Shown piece by piece: positions 23,546-34,869 of a DNA stretch of 64,000 bases. Every line of letters begins with the position of its first letter. Position 1 is the stretch's first letter. The notes beneath the pieces were generated by a model. The model was given only the letters and a program-made list of their open reading frames with translations, searched no databases and was not told the DNA's origin. The position numbers were made by a program, and so were the translations under genes. The stretch covers positions 1 through 64,000 of the forward strand of contig JAGFNK010000038.1 in assembly GCA_025769875.1 (NCBI GenBank). The letters run 5' to 3'. This stretch comes from Russula earlei. Its lineage: Eukaryota > Basidiomycota > Agaricomycetes > Russulales > Russulaceae.

Positions 23546-24244
23546 CCTACAGTTGAATACATGATATAATACAACAATTTAAAATGATGCAAGGCATATG
23601 TCAAGGCAGCAATTGCAATTGCACATGAATGGGCAAGGGGAGGTGAGGCAAGGTGGGTTGCAAGCCCTCACATATGGCAGCGGCAAATGATGGGGAATGA
23701 TGAAGGGGTGGCTTGGTAGGTCGGAGGGACATGGTGAGCAACAATGTGCTGGGGGTCAGTCAAAAGTCATGACCATTTGGTGAGAAATATATCAATAGAC
23801 ACAGGACTGGAGGGAAGGGGAATGGAATGCATGTGTGCATGTTTCTGAGGGCAAGAGGGCACCATCAAATAAGGGCATGATGCTGAGCATCATGAAGAAC
23901 ATGCCAAACAAGGTCAGCCCAATAATATCATCAAGATCATCTGAAGCAATGGGTCCCAAGGCACAAGTGCACAGGGTGCAGGGGAGGTGGCATTGCTAGC
24001 AAGAAATATGGCTGGGACAGTGGCAGATTGGTCACTGATACACTCAGGGTGGGGTGGTTTTGGTATGAGCTCAAATGAACAGGACAGGTGATGCTGAAGT
24101 TTGTAGAACAGAAGGTGCAGAGTGATAGGAGTCCTGTGTTGGAATCAGGGGCAGCTGTCAGTGGGGATCCATTGGCCATGGAGAGTGAATGAGTAAGATG
24201 AGATGTTGAAAGTGGGGATTGGGCCTGCACATGGAGTAGGAAAT
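23546..24244. other. No recognised feature
   Basis: About 700 bp of low-CpG, G-rich plus-strand sequence. The minus strand shows a short Ser/Pro/Leu-rich open frame (24257-23937) without recognisable motifs. Probably decayed transposon sequence. Confidence 0.3.
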
Positions 24245-25035
24245 TGTCATGAACCACTTCCTGGAGAGGGCCCTTGAAAGACCCTTCCTTATTAGAGGAA
24301 ACCCAGCCTCTATGGTGCCACCCTGTTCACACGGACAAAAGGGGTGAGTAGAGGTGTCCACAATATCACACACACATTGTAGTGCAAGTGATTCTTGGCA
24401 CAATCAATATACAGCAAGCCCCACTTAGTGGCAACCCTTTTAGCAATAAAGGACAGTATTATAGCCTCCCTAAGGACCCTTTAGGACAACTCTAAGTGCT
24501 CTACAAAAGGCACTAACAAGACACTAAAAGCCCTACAACATGTCATTAGACTAACTCTAATAACCTTAGAACAAACTATAAAGCAATACTGAGGACCTTA
24601 ATATAAGTATTAGGGTCAGCTCTAACAACCCCAATAGAACTATATATATAAGGGGCCTTATAAGCAACTCTATTCCTTGAACCAAACTACAAGTCCTCAA
24701 ATGTCTGGCTCTAAACTAACTAACAGTAAATGAATCAGGTGCTTTGCATGTGTACTAAAGCAGCACACACGTGGACAGTAAAGGCTCTTACTCATCAGTA
24801 TGAGCCTTCTTACTCAGCGGCTTACTGAGCATGACTGAGCATGCTCAGTAAGCATCCTCCAACTTCTTACTCATCTATCAATTGTCCTTAATAACAAGGT
24901 TAAGAGTTGTTCCCTATTTAGCAGTTCTCTTGTAGTATATAAGCGCTCAATAAAATAGCAGACTGTCTTCAGACTGTCCATTTGATTTGCGGCACTCTAT
25001 TACCGAGGGTACTCCTTTAGGACCACCCTATCTAG
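24245..25035 (+). mobile_element. LTR of family B, sense orientation, 3' truncated
   Basis: Begins TGTCATGAACC, the reverse complement of the end of the family B copies, and follows them through the TATA box GTAGTATATAAGCGC (24932-24946). The match ends around 25035, after ACTCCTTTAGGACCACC, where the 57700-58660 copy continues differently. No 5-bp duplication could be assigned. It is in inverted orientation to the family B copy at 22882-23440. Confidence 0.75.
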
Positions 25036-25049
25036 CCACATCCCACTCC

Positions 25050-25500
25050 CTTGCACCTCCACCATCCTGCCAGCAACAGACATTGCGCCCTTGCAATCAT
25101 GACGGGGATGCCCTCCCAACAAATTGGCACCACATGAAGGCTGAACAGCCCTGCCAACACCACTCCCTTGTCACCTCCATCATCCTGCCAACACATGCCA
25201 TGCGACTGCGATCCCCTTCACATGCATGTTCTCCTGACAAACTGATGCATGCGAGGGCCAGATGGTCCTGCCCAATGCCACTCCCCCACCTTTATCATCT
25301 CACCTTCAATGCATGCTGTGCTGTTGCACACACACCCTCCCAACAAATCAATACACCACATGAAGGCTGAATGGCCCTGCCCAATGCCACTCCCTCACCA
25401 CCTCTATCATGCCAGCACATGCTGCACAATTTCATTCTCCCAACAAACTGGTGAACCCCAAAATGAAGGCCGAATGGTCCTGCCTAACGCCACCCTTGAT
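25050..25500 (+). repeat. Degenerate minisatellite, ~103-117 bp units
   Basis: Four units are marked by GAAGGCTGAAC/ATGGCCCTGCC-type blocks at about 25136, 25253, 25362 and 25465. Each is followed by ATGCCACTCCC, CACCTC(C/T)ATCAT and CCAACAAA(C/T)TG. The conserved block would encode a MKAEWPCPMPLP-like peptide, but unit lengths are not multiples of three, so a long repeat protein is unlikely. Confidence 0.6.
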
Positions 25501-26790
25501 GTCACCAAGGGGCATTCTGGCTTTCAGGTGCTTTCTTTCATTTTCAATTTCTTTTCTTCTTTTCTTCCTTTTTCTTTTCTTCATGTTCTCGCCTCTGGTC
25601 TAGGGTATGCAGGACTGCCCTGGTGGACCTCTGGAATTGGAACCATCGCAGAACACACAGCAGAGACGATGCTCCATGTGCTGCAGCTGCTCCCCCAGTG
25701 CCTGCACACTCACCATGCGCTCAACCCCACCACCATCATCCCACCCACAATACATGTTGCATGATTACAATTGCCTTCGCACATGCTCACCCACCTCTGA
25801 CTCAATTTGTTGTGCTTCTAGGCTTTTCTTTTCTTTCTTTTCTCTTTATTTTTTTCTTTCCTTTTCTATTAGCTACTCAACTTTGGTCTATAAACATGTA
25901 CCTTTGAGTAGGCTAGTCTACAATAATAGAACCTGAGTTCTATCATTCTAAGTCCTGCACATGGTCCTAACAGCACCAGCCTTCTTGGCATCAAGTTGAG
26001 CCCTTAGATTAAGTTTAAATATTATTTATATTGTTGTACTTAACTCTTGAATACACCATTATGAAACTTAAGAATTGTGTGTAATTATCAGCATTTGAAA
26101 ACAATTGTGGAGTTGATGGGAATTGCCTTGAGGAGCCAAGTTGGTGGGGCACTTGCCTTTTCTGGAGCATGACACTTTTTGCAAAATGACATCAACTGAT
26201 CCCTTGTCATAGTTGTTGATTGATGCTCAGCTGGGCCTTCACAGGAGCAATTTCTATTGGAAGAGATCATAGTGAATGTTATTGTGTGTCCCAGCAATGA
26301 AAAGACTGTCATGTTGTGGCTAACTGTCATAACTACAGGACAATGCAAACTCAACTATGTTGTGGAAGATACACTGGCCCTTACGCGGGTGGTACATCCA
26401 CCTGCAATCCCCTCACTTTCCAACAAACATTTTTGTCTCACTTGTTCCTGTACCTGTGAGCTCACCAAACCATTGTCCTGGCTCACTCAAGTTTTCCTGC
26501 TGTACTAACACCATAACTGAGTCCCAGGCATGCACATCAGCAACTCTGTCATCTTGTCTAGCCTTACATTCTGCTACAGATTCAGACACAACACTCACAG
26601 ACATGTCAAGCAGGCAGTTTTCCCCAGTGCAGACCTACCACCTGCACCTACTCCACCCAGTGCTGTCATACCACCGCTGTATCCAAGCATGTGCACACAA
26701 AGCTCAACCAGCTTGCTCCACCTCATCTTGCGATCTTGCACTTCATACTGTCACCATGCACTCATGCCACTGCCACTCCTGTCTCCAAGG
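25501..26790. other. Pyrimidine-rich and otherwise unrecognised sequence
   Basis: Two polypyrimidine stretches rich in TTTTCTTC are at about 25535-25592 and 25820-25872. The C-rich stretch 25600-25800 resembles the gag-cassette style of sequence. From 26050 to 26790 short open frames occur on both strands without recognisable motifs. Confidence 0.3.
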
Positions 26791-27769
26791 GGCTGTTTTC
26801 TGAATTGGATTGGAATCCTTTCTATATCTGGCAAGTCAACCTCCACCTTCATTCACATGCTCTTCCCTGCACTCACACAACTTGATTTCAAAGGTGTTCA
26901 CTAGTACTTGGAGGACTTAGTGGCCCAAATTGAGGCTCCCCTTCTCAGCAGACTCTATGTAACATTTTCCATGGACCTCGACTTTATCCTCCCACAACTC
27001 CACCAGTTGATCAGTCAAGCAGAATTGTTCAATTCATGTGACAGAGCAACCATGCACACTTTCAGTTATGGAATTGAATTCACAATTTCCAAAGGTATGA
27101 ATCAGCTTCCAGAGTTCTCAGCTGCAGAGAGTTGGATTGGCAGCTTGCATCGCTGGCCCAGGTCAGCAACTCATACTTTCCCTTTCTCTCCTTTTTAGTA
27201 AGGCTCAACATCATGGATGATAATGTTCCTCAATCACACTGGAAAGATGGTGTGGAAACCACTCAATGGCTGGAACTCATGGTCCTGTTCACTGCTATGA
27301 AGGATCTGCACCTAACCTATCAAGTTGTGCCACATGTCTGCCAAGCCCTGGAAGAGCTCATGGGAGAAAGAGTAACAGAAGTCTTAGGCCCCATTTACCA
27401 ACCGAGAATTCTTGAATCTTGAACTTGAACTCAGATTTCGGTATTTTCTGGGGGTGACAGGAGTCACAGGCGTGATGAACGATAACTTGATTAACTAATA
27501 CGAGTTTCTTTAATTATAATTTCTTTAATTATAATTATGAGCTCTTTCCCACCAGATTTGCAAATTCGCTTGTTGTAATTGCATATTCGCGTGTGTGAAG
27601 TTAGATGTCCGCATACTTGGAGTTGACTCGGGAGTCGGTACTCGGCTTTGTTTGGGACTTTCCCTCCATTGTCTTTTTCCATGTATGCGTGGCGTGTGTT
27701 TTTCTCTCGCCTTCTTTTTTTAATCCCCTCCTCCCTCCATACCTCCTTTGTTCAGTACCCCCATCATAC

Positions 27770-28952
27770 ATGCAGACCCACTCAGCCTCTGATTCTTCTG
27801 TGGGAGAAAGTCAAGCAGATGGTAACGCCACATGGACAACTAAGGATGAAGCAGCCTTTTTAGATTTTCTTTTGGAGCATAGGGACGAAATGACCTCCAA
27901 CTCTATGTTCAAGGACCACATCTTCAACGATGCAGCCTCTCAGATCAACCCCCTTCGTGAGAAGGGTGGCATCAAGACTGGGAGCACATGCAAAACAAAA
28001 TGGAACAGGGTGCTGTATCGTCCACTTCATCCCTTCCCTCAACGCTGATGCTGTCCAACAGTTGAAGACTGAATACAGTATCATCTCCTTCCTCAAGCTA
28101 CAGTCTGGGTTTCCCTGGGATGATGAGAAAGGAGTGTATGTAGGGTTAGAAATGGAGGGGCAGTGGGCCGATTTAGTCAAGGTGTGTGTATAACTCCTGC
28201 TTCTTTAACAACATCTGACCTTAGCAGAAAAAACCAAGTGCCAAGAAGTACCGCAACAAGGGCTGGTCACATTGCAAGGCTATGGAGTCTCTCATTGGAT
28301 CGAAATCCAAAGGCAAAAGTGCCTATCAGGGTACACAGAAAACACTTCGTGCAGATTCAGATCCTCCATCCCAGTCAACTTCTCGTCTGTCCCCCAACTC
28401 ATTCGGATCTCAATTTGATGGTGGTGCGTTTCTCATCAACTTCACTATCAAATGCCTCTCCTCTCACCCTGCTTCTCAGTTCGGAAGCATAGATCCGATC
28501 ATGTCTCCGTAAGTGAAACGTCAAGCAAAAAACAAAGGACCGACACTGCGGCATCCGCTGTCATTGGTATGTCAGCGGTCATGAACAGGGTCATTGAGTC
28601 CTTTGACTCGACTGTGCAAGCTCTCAACGAGCCCGAGCCCGAGCCCACCCTTGAAGCCACACCCTCACTTGATGAACAACTTGGGAATGTGTCTACAGGT
28701 GCTGTTGTACCTGTGCTTATGATGGTTCCTGAGCATGCACGTCGGTCGCTGGCAGTCAAAACCCTTGCCACTGATATCAAGGATGGTCACTGGCTGCCAA
28801 CGGGCGACATTGTCCCAGCACTCAGCCTCCTCTCCAATGGCAATATTGCAGATGTTGATAGTTACCTCACACTTGGATTAGATAAGGATCCAGAATTGCG
28901 TGATCTTGCACATCAATACATATGTAATATGTTAGCACAAACCAAATTGTAA
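27770..28952 (+). CDS. Harbinger accessory Myb/SANT-like protein, copy 2
   Basis: This is the likely DNA-binding partner of the transposase. Exon pieces: 27770 to about 28010 with TWTTKDEAAFLDFLLEHRD and CKTKWNRV (Myb/SANT-like tryptophan motifs). Then about 28040-28182 with LKTEYSIISFLKLQSGFPWDD and QWADLVK. Then from about 28228 with KKPSAKKYRNKGWSHC, a Ser-rich linker, and a C-terminal helical domain 28540-28952 (SLAVKTLATDIKD, LSNGNIADVDSYLTL, HQYICNMLAQTKL). GT-AG introns are plausible between the pieces, for example GTGTGT...TAGCAG at 28183-28227. The true start may lie upstream (ATG at 27605 or 27680). It looks nearly intact. Confidence 0.75.
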
Positions 28953-29127
28953 TTGTAATTTCAAATGTCATGTTGTCATGTGTTATGTGTATGTAAAATA
29001 ATTTGTCATTGATGGTATCATGCGGTCACAGGGTGGACTGAGTCCGTCTATGCTGACTCAGTCTGCTTGGCGGCAAAGAAAAACTTTCAAAGCGTTGCGT
29101 TGTCCATCCCATCATTTCCCCCCCCCA

Positions 29128-30448
29128 ATGCCCAATCAACGACTGGTAAAGAAGCGACACCAACGACTTGTGGTCCTCTTGCATATGTCGACTCTTGTCT
29201 TGCTTTGCTGTGAAGCATATATACAACTCCTCCAAGCCATCTGTCCTCGTCGTATTCCATATCACACATCAGCATTAACTGGGGCTGCGTGGGTTCATGA
29301 ACTACTCACTGGCCATCCAGAGCGCATTCGGAGTGAGCTTGGAGTACATAAACATGTCTTTGACACCCTCCAGCAGACCATTTGAAACCTCGGTGTTGCC
29401 TCATCACGACATGTCCTAATTGAAGAACAAATCGCCATCTTCCTCTATACTGCTGTTACAGGGCTGTCATCAACTCATGTCGGAGAGCATTTCCAGCAGT
29501 CACCCCGCACCATTTCAAAGTACGTATCACTTGGGTTTCTTCACACTTGTTCTGACAGGCAGTTAGGTATTTTAATTCTTGGAGTTCTCTCAAGCCCCCC
29601 CTTCTATACCACATTTGTGCAGCTCCCTGACACCAATTCGCCCCCTCACCCCTTTATCCGAAGTAACCCCAAGCTCTATCCATATCTCAAGGATGCCCTA
29701 GGCACTGTCGATGGCACACATATCAAGTGTTCTGCCACTGCTGATGAGCATGACATGGCGAGGAACCGCAAAGGAGTAGTCACACAGAACTGCCTTGTGG
29801 CATGTTCTTTCGACCTCCGCTTCACCTATCTCCTGACTGGTTGGGAGGGTTCCACTGCTGATGCGACACTCTTCCTTGACGCACGACTTTCTGATTTTTT
29901 TATCCCAAGCGAAAAGTATTATCTTGGTGATGGAGGCTTTGCCTCATCAGATGTACTTCTCACCCCTTATCGAGGTGTGCAGTACCATCTCGCCAAATGG
30001 GGTCACGCAAACACAAGGTAATGTTTCTCATCTCCTGAGTTTTCTCACTGACATTTGTCCCAGGCCATGCACGCGTGAGGAGTTGTTCAATCTGCATCAT
30101 GCTCAAGCTCACAATGTTGTAGAATGCATCTTTGGAATCCTCAAGTGACGGTTCCAATTACTCAATCGTCCCCTTAACTATAACATGTCAATTCAGGCGT
30201 GCATCCCAGCTGCGCTTGCAGCACTGCACAATTTTATTCGTGAGTATGATCCTAGGGAGATTTCCGCCTTTGATGATGTGGCTGAGCTCCACATGGGCTC
30301 TCAAGATGAGGAGGAGGCTGGTGAACTTGCTGAAGGCCCAGTGACACAGCGTGAGAGGGAGTGAGCGAATCGCAGGCGAGACAGAATTGCTGGTGACATG
30401 TGGGAGCAATATGTGAGAATGAGAATTCGAAGGGCGCATGTTGACTAG
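29128..30448 (+). pseudogene. Harbinger transposase, copy 2, with TGA interruptions
   Basis: The DDE_Tnp_4-type catalytic residues are seen in VDGTHIK (about 29707-29727), YYLGDGGFASS (about 29917-29950) and NVVECIFGILK (about 30114-30147). An intron of about 46 bp (GTAATG...TCCCAG, about 30018-30063) separates HANT from RPCTREELF. Three in-frame TGA codons are visible: after LQQTI near 29383, after FGILK near 30146, and in the C-terminal part near 30362. At least two sit where arginine fits (K-R-F, E-R-A), consistent with CGA to TGA change. The enzyme is therefore probably inactive, although it is otherwise well kept. Confidence 0.88.
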
Positions 30449-30930
30449 CATAGAATTTCATGTATGTACAAACTATGCCCTCCATATCGCCATCTGGCCG
30501 ACACAATGTAGAAATATTTTTTTTACAAATCATGTGTTACCTCATGCAAATATGCACACATGCGAATATGCAATTACAACAAGCAAATTTGCAAATCTGG
30601 TGGGAAAGAGCTCATAATTATAATTAAAGAAATTATAATTAAAGAAACTCGTATTAGTTAATCAAGTTATCGTTCATCACACCTGTGACTCCTGTCACCC
30701 CTGGAAAATACCGAAATCTGAGTTCAAGTTCAAGATTCAAGAATTCTCAGTTGGTAAATGGGGCCTTATGCATGCTCCAGAACATTTTCTTGGAGGGCCT
30801 TGAGCCATAGGGATCAGTTCTGAAATATATTGAGTGATTCATCGCCATGTGAAAACTCTCTGGTCACCCTGTAGCTGTCCATCCTTGGCATGAGCAAGAT
30901 TGGGCAAAATTGATGCATTCTTTACACACC

Positions 30931-31533
30931 CCATCTAATTAGCATCTGACATCATTTATCATTTACCTCTTGTGCAATTGTCATTATTTGACTCAAGGCA
31001 CCATACCATTACACTTTTGCTCACCACATCACTTGCAAACTTGGTGGTGTTTCTGTGCTGTGGCCACCCAGTGTATGAAGGTGACAGGGTCTTCTAAGTT
31101 GAGGCAAGACTCCACTAGGCTTCAGGGGAGAGTGGAGGGCCATCCTGGAGCATGGCAATGATGATGATGCTGTAGATCAGTCAATGCTATCTGCCTGTTG
31201 TGAAGGCTTGTACATTCCACAAAGCCCTTAGAATAGTGTTTCATTAGGGCTCACATTTGATTACTTGCCTTTCCACATAGATTCCATGCCTTCATGTCTT
31301 ATTTCTATCTTGCAGCACCATTAGAAATTGTATATTATAGGACCTAGATCTGAAGTTACATAGGTTCCAGTAGGTTTTCTAGGTTTCCATCCAGACTGTC
31401 TGGCCAGGTTTCCAAGGAAATGGACCTGGGTTTCCAAGTGTCTAACTCTCCAGGTTTTAGCTGGTTTTTGGTGGTTTCTCAACTTGATAAACCTCTGGAA
31501 ACTGAGAGGCACAATTACTGATATGGTTGTGTC
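30931..31533. other. No recognised feature
   Basis: About 600 bp with no convincing gene. The part 31365-31500 is rich in GGTTTCCA/TGGAAACC-like words on both strands, which may be the sub-terminal repeats of a miniature transposon, but no ends with a duplication were found. Confidence 0.3.
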
Positions 31534-32139
31534 TGTCAAGACTCACTGTTGAGGATGAATTAGGATATTGTTGTAACTGGCTCTGACATTGAACTTGCTA
31601 AAGGTGGTTTTGCCCATGTGTTCACTGCTTTAGTACACATGCAAGCACCTGATTCATTTTCTGTTAGTTAGTTTAGGGCTGGTCATTTGAGGACTTGTAG
31701 TTTGCTTTAGGGAATAGTGTTATCTTATAAGGCCCCTTATATAGTTCTATTAGGGTCCTTAGAGTTGACCCTAATACTTCTATTAAGGTCCTTAGTATTG
31801 CCTTATAGTTTGTTCTATAGTTATTAGAGTTAGTCTAATAATGCGTTGTAGGGTCTTTGATACTGTGTCGGTGCTTATTGTAGGGCACCTAGAGTCGTCC
31901 TAAATGGTCCTTAGGAAGGCCCTAATACTGGCCTTTATTGCTAAAAGGGTTGCCACTAAGTGGGGCTTGCTGTATGTCGATTGTGCTGAGAATTGCTCGC
32001 GCGACAATGCGTGCATGATATTGTGGACACCTCTACTCACCTGTTTTGCTTGTGTGAACAGGGTGACACCATAGAGGCTGGGTTTCCTCTCATAAGTAAG
32101 GGTCCTTCAAGGGCCCTCTCCGGAGAATGGTTCATGACA
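31534..32139 (-). mobile_element. Solo LTR, family B (606 bp, deleted)
   Basis: Starts TGTCAAGACTCACTG and ends TTCATGACA, flanked by the duplication GTGTC (31529-31533 and 32140-32144). About 350 bp present in the 57700-58660 copy, including the TATA region, are missing. Orientation of transcription is inferred as minus from that full copy. Confidence 0.88.
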
Positions 32140-32144
32140 GTGTC

Positions 32145-32779
32145 ACAGAACTGGCTCTTCAGACTGGACCAGCAACCAGATCAGCCCACCTGGATGAACA
32201 CACATTTGACTCATTTATTATGACTCCTGACTGTTTGACTCATGTTTGCCTTGACTCCTACCTCTATACCCTCAATTGCCTCATAACTCCATCAAGGTTA
32301 CTATTTGATATAGTACAAACATATATAAGACTGACTGTTGGAAGAGAACAAGCTCCTGGCTTGTTCTTCTGTGAATTCCACTGGTTTATGCCTCAGGATC
32401 TGTCTGTCTCTAAGCCTTCAAGCTTATTGTCTGAAACTCTTTGTATTGACAAGTCTTCCAGATGCAAAGACTTATCAATGAATTTCCCTCTCCACAGTAC
32501 ATACTAGCAAGCACTGTGTTGTCATCAAGAGCCCCAACTTTTGTGAGAACTCATTGTCTCACTTGACTCTTTTGTGCTCATCTCACATATGAATGGATCT
32601 GTCAGTGACACCACCCCCAGTGGTGACAGATTGGGTCATCAGTGTCAATGCCTGCATGTCTGGCCAGTAGCTTGAACTTGAAATTGGCAATGCATTTGCT
32701 GACATTGTCCCCTTCATCTTAAGTTCTTGGAGCCAGTCTTGTGCATGTTCTTTCTTAGTGTATTTGGTCAAAGCATGTT
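32145..32779. other. No recognised feature
   Basis: About 630 bp of low-CpG sequence with scattered short frames and no motif that could be named. It may belong to the decayed element whose transposase-like gene starts at about 32780. Confidence 0.25.
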
Positions 32780-33785
32780 TAAAGTTTTTGCTCTATGGCT
32801 TCCAAAGCATCCATTTTAAAAGGTCTCACATTCAGAACCTTTCCAAGGTATCCAGGAAGGCCACTGTTGAAGAAGTTGATGATGATGATGAACCTTCAAC
32901 TCTTGTGTTTCATGCACAGGTCCCAGTTACTGAATCAGATCTTGAGCTCATTGACATCATAACCCAACTTGGTATTGAAGTGTTTACAGAACTGGATGAT
33001 GTTGATGCTGATGAGGCTTGAATGAGGAAGATGATACTAAAATCAAGAAACCCTCTGAATTAAAAGCCTTCATGGCAGCCCTGCAACAAGCACAGGCCAT
33101 TCATTGCAACAGCCAGAGAGCAGGAGAGAGAGAAAGAAAAGAAGAGACCAAAAAGATATGCAGGTAACTCAGCCAGAACAATAAGGTGGTGTGTACAAAA
33201 AGCCAGGGAATATGAGATGAAGGGGTATCCCTCAATCACTACATGGTTTCTGGTATAGAAAATCCACAAGAGAAACCCATACAACCCAACCTTGATATGG
33301 CCAATCTTGGTCATCAATTCTCAAAGACAAAGATTTTTTGCAGGCAATCCAGCTCCATCTGAAATATGAAGTGCTAAAATGAGAAGCATATCAATATGGA
33401 GTGCACAACACTGGTTGCACAACATGGGGTGGCAGTATGGCAAAAAGAGGAACAGAATGTATGTTGATGGCCATGATTCATGCATGGCCCATGAATGAGA
33501 TGATGTTGTTGAGTGTTGCAAAGCAATTATTGCATGGTGGAAAGGTTATGAAAAACAAATGATCACATATGATAAAGATGGTAATACTGATAAAACACTT
33601 TCAGCATTTGCAGTACTTCCTGGTCAAGCATTCAAACTAATCTTGGTCACTCATGATGAGTCAACATTCTATGAAAATGATAGGTGATGGAACTGCTGGT
33701 CACATATGAATGATGAGGCAACACCACAATAGAAGGGGGAAAGCACATCACTGATGGTTTTGGATTTTTTGATGACTGAATGGGG

Positions 33786-34325
33786 GTGATTACTGTCGTT
33801 TTCATGTGACCTTGCACTTGCCATTTTTGGATGTCATTTCAAGTGCGAAATCAAAACTGCTATATCTCAACAGCTTCTCAACAGATTGCCTTGAAACTTT
33901 GACAGTAGAACCTTATATACTGTATCTAGGTGCAGCTAAAATATGGGAGCATAATATTCAGTTCTTGAAATGTCGATTTTCAGGTGCTGACATGGGTGCA
34001 AAACTTTGAACTGCCATATCTCAACTGTTTCTCAATCGATTGACTTGAAACTTCAACAATGGGATCTCATGTACTGTATCTAGGTGCAGCCCAAGAGCTG
34101 GGGTCTAATTCTTAGTTCTTGAAGTTTCGATTTTTGGGTGTGATCTGAGTGCGAAATTTCGAACTGCTATATCTCAACTGTTTCTTGATAGATTGCCTTG
34201 AGACTTGGACAGTAGAACCTTATATACTGTGTCTAGGTGCAGCTAAAATATGGGAGCCTAGTGTTCAGTTCCTGAAGTTTTGATTTTTGGGTGCCAATCT
34301 GCATGCAAAATTTTGGACCTGCCAT
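33786..34325 (+). repeat. ~154-bp tandem repeat array 2
   Basis: After the leader TGATTACTGTCGTTTTC (33786) the anchor TG(C)(T/C)ATATCTCAAC starts at 33858, 34012 and 34165. A last partial anchor is at 34320, so the periods are 154, 153 and 155 bp. The units align with those of array 1 at 22371-22880 in the same order. The array is more CpG-rich here and is uninterrupted. Confidence 0.88.
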
Positions 34326-34334
34326 ATCCATATG

Positions 34335-34850
34335 ATCCCTCCCGGCCCGCTCCTTCATTACTACTTCCTTTGCTCTTATCCTGAGCACACTCTACAAGCC
34401 TGGTCAAGGATATATGGGACACTCTTCTCTATATGGATGGGTAACCAGCTCTTTGTCGTGATTTCGAATGCACAAATTGACTTGCTGGTCAACAACGGCG
34501 CCATGCAGATGATGTTTCCTCTGCAGGCGACAGCATCAACGGATCGCCATGCAGCTACTTTCCCTCAAGGCCATCCAAGGATACTCCTCTGATGAAACCC
34601 ACATCTTACCTTGATCAATGTATCACCAAACAAAGAAGGGAGTATTGCCGATCAGCCCAGTGAGCATCGTCAGTCAGTTTGTCTTGAAGTAGGCAACTAC
34701 ATCTCTTGTCTTTGCCTCTATGTGGAGGGTCTAATAGATGCCATGTGTTACTTGCAGTAACAATATTGTTTGCAACATGGACAGGTTCCACTCTAGATCC
34801 TCTGACAGAGCATGTGCTAGCAATTGCTACTGAGTTAATGAATCTCACAG
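34335..34850 (+). pseudogene. Cytochrome P450 gene fragment
   Basis: The first piece (34335-34500) reads PPGPLLHYYFLCSYPEHTLQAW followed by YGTLFSIWMG, VVISNAQ and DLLVNNGA, the N-terminal region of a fungal microsomal P450 where the membrane anchor is followed by the first beta sheet. A second piece (34515-34600) reads RQHQRIAMQLLSLKAIQGY, the C-helix region normally beginning W/R-R-x-H-R. A third (34735-34850) reads VTILFATWTGSTLDPLTEHV and ELMNLTG. The heme-binding Cys loop and the rest of the gene are missing. It is therefore a 5' fragment only, sitting between a tandem repeat and other gene scraps inside a broken transposase gene. Confidence 0.65.
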
Positions 34851-34869
34851 GTAACTTGTTTATCCCCAG

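Larger units (their letters stand above)
27387..30765 (+). mobile_element. PIF/Harbinger element, copy 2 (younger)
   Basis: The left end GGCCCCATTTACCAACCGAG and the right end (reverse complement GGCCCCATTTACCAACTGAG) are flanked by TTA on both sides (27384-27386, 30766-30768). The inverted repeats extend about 190 bp and contain AATTATAATT iterations. Length is 3379 bp without nested inserts. Both genes run left to right: accessory Myb/SANT-like protein first, transposase second. It is CpG-rich compared with copy 1. Confidence 0.95.
26800..30930 (+). pseudogene. F-box/LRR-type basidiomycete gene fragment, cut by Harbinger copy 2
   Basis: The reading STFIHMLFPALTQLDFKGV, YLEDLVAQIEAPLL, then VETTQWLELMVLF, MKDLHLTYQVVP and LEELMGERVTEVL is the pattern of the leucine-rich C-terminal half of the large F-box protein families of mushroom fungi. 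These act as substrate receptors of ubiquitin ligases. The Harbinger element at 27387-30765 interrupts it with TTA duplications. Removing it gives VTEVLCMLQNIFLEGLEP in one frame, and the remnant continues to about 30930. A frameshift near 27130 and stops after 30790 show the gene is dead. The N-terminal F-box itself was not found. Confidence 0.65.

Noticed and set aside
22882..25035. A DNA transposon bounded by the two inverted family B LTRs
   Set aside because: The left copy has its own CATTA duplication as a solo LTR, and the right copy is truncated, so the inverted pairing is coincidental.
25050..25500. Possible CRISPR array
   Set aside because: Units are ~110 bp, degenerate and unequal, with no short identical repeats and unique spacers, in a eukaryotic sequence.
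24245..25970. A single 1.7-kb LTR from TGTCATGAACC to CCTAACA
   Set aside because: Similarity to the family B LTR stops near 25035 and no 5-bp duplication flanks the longer interval.
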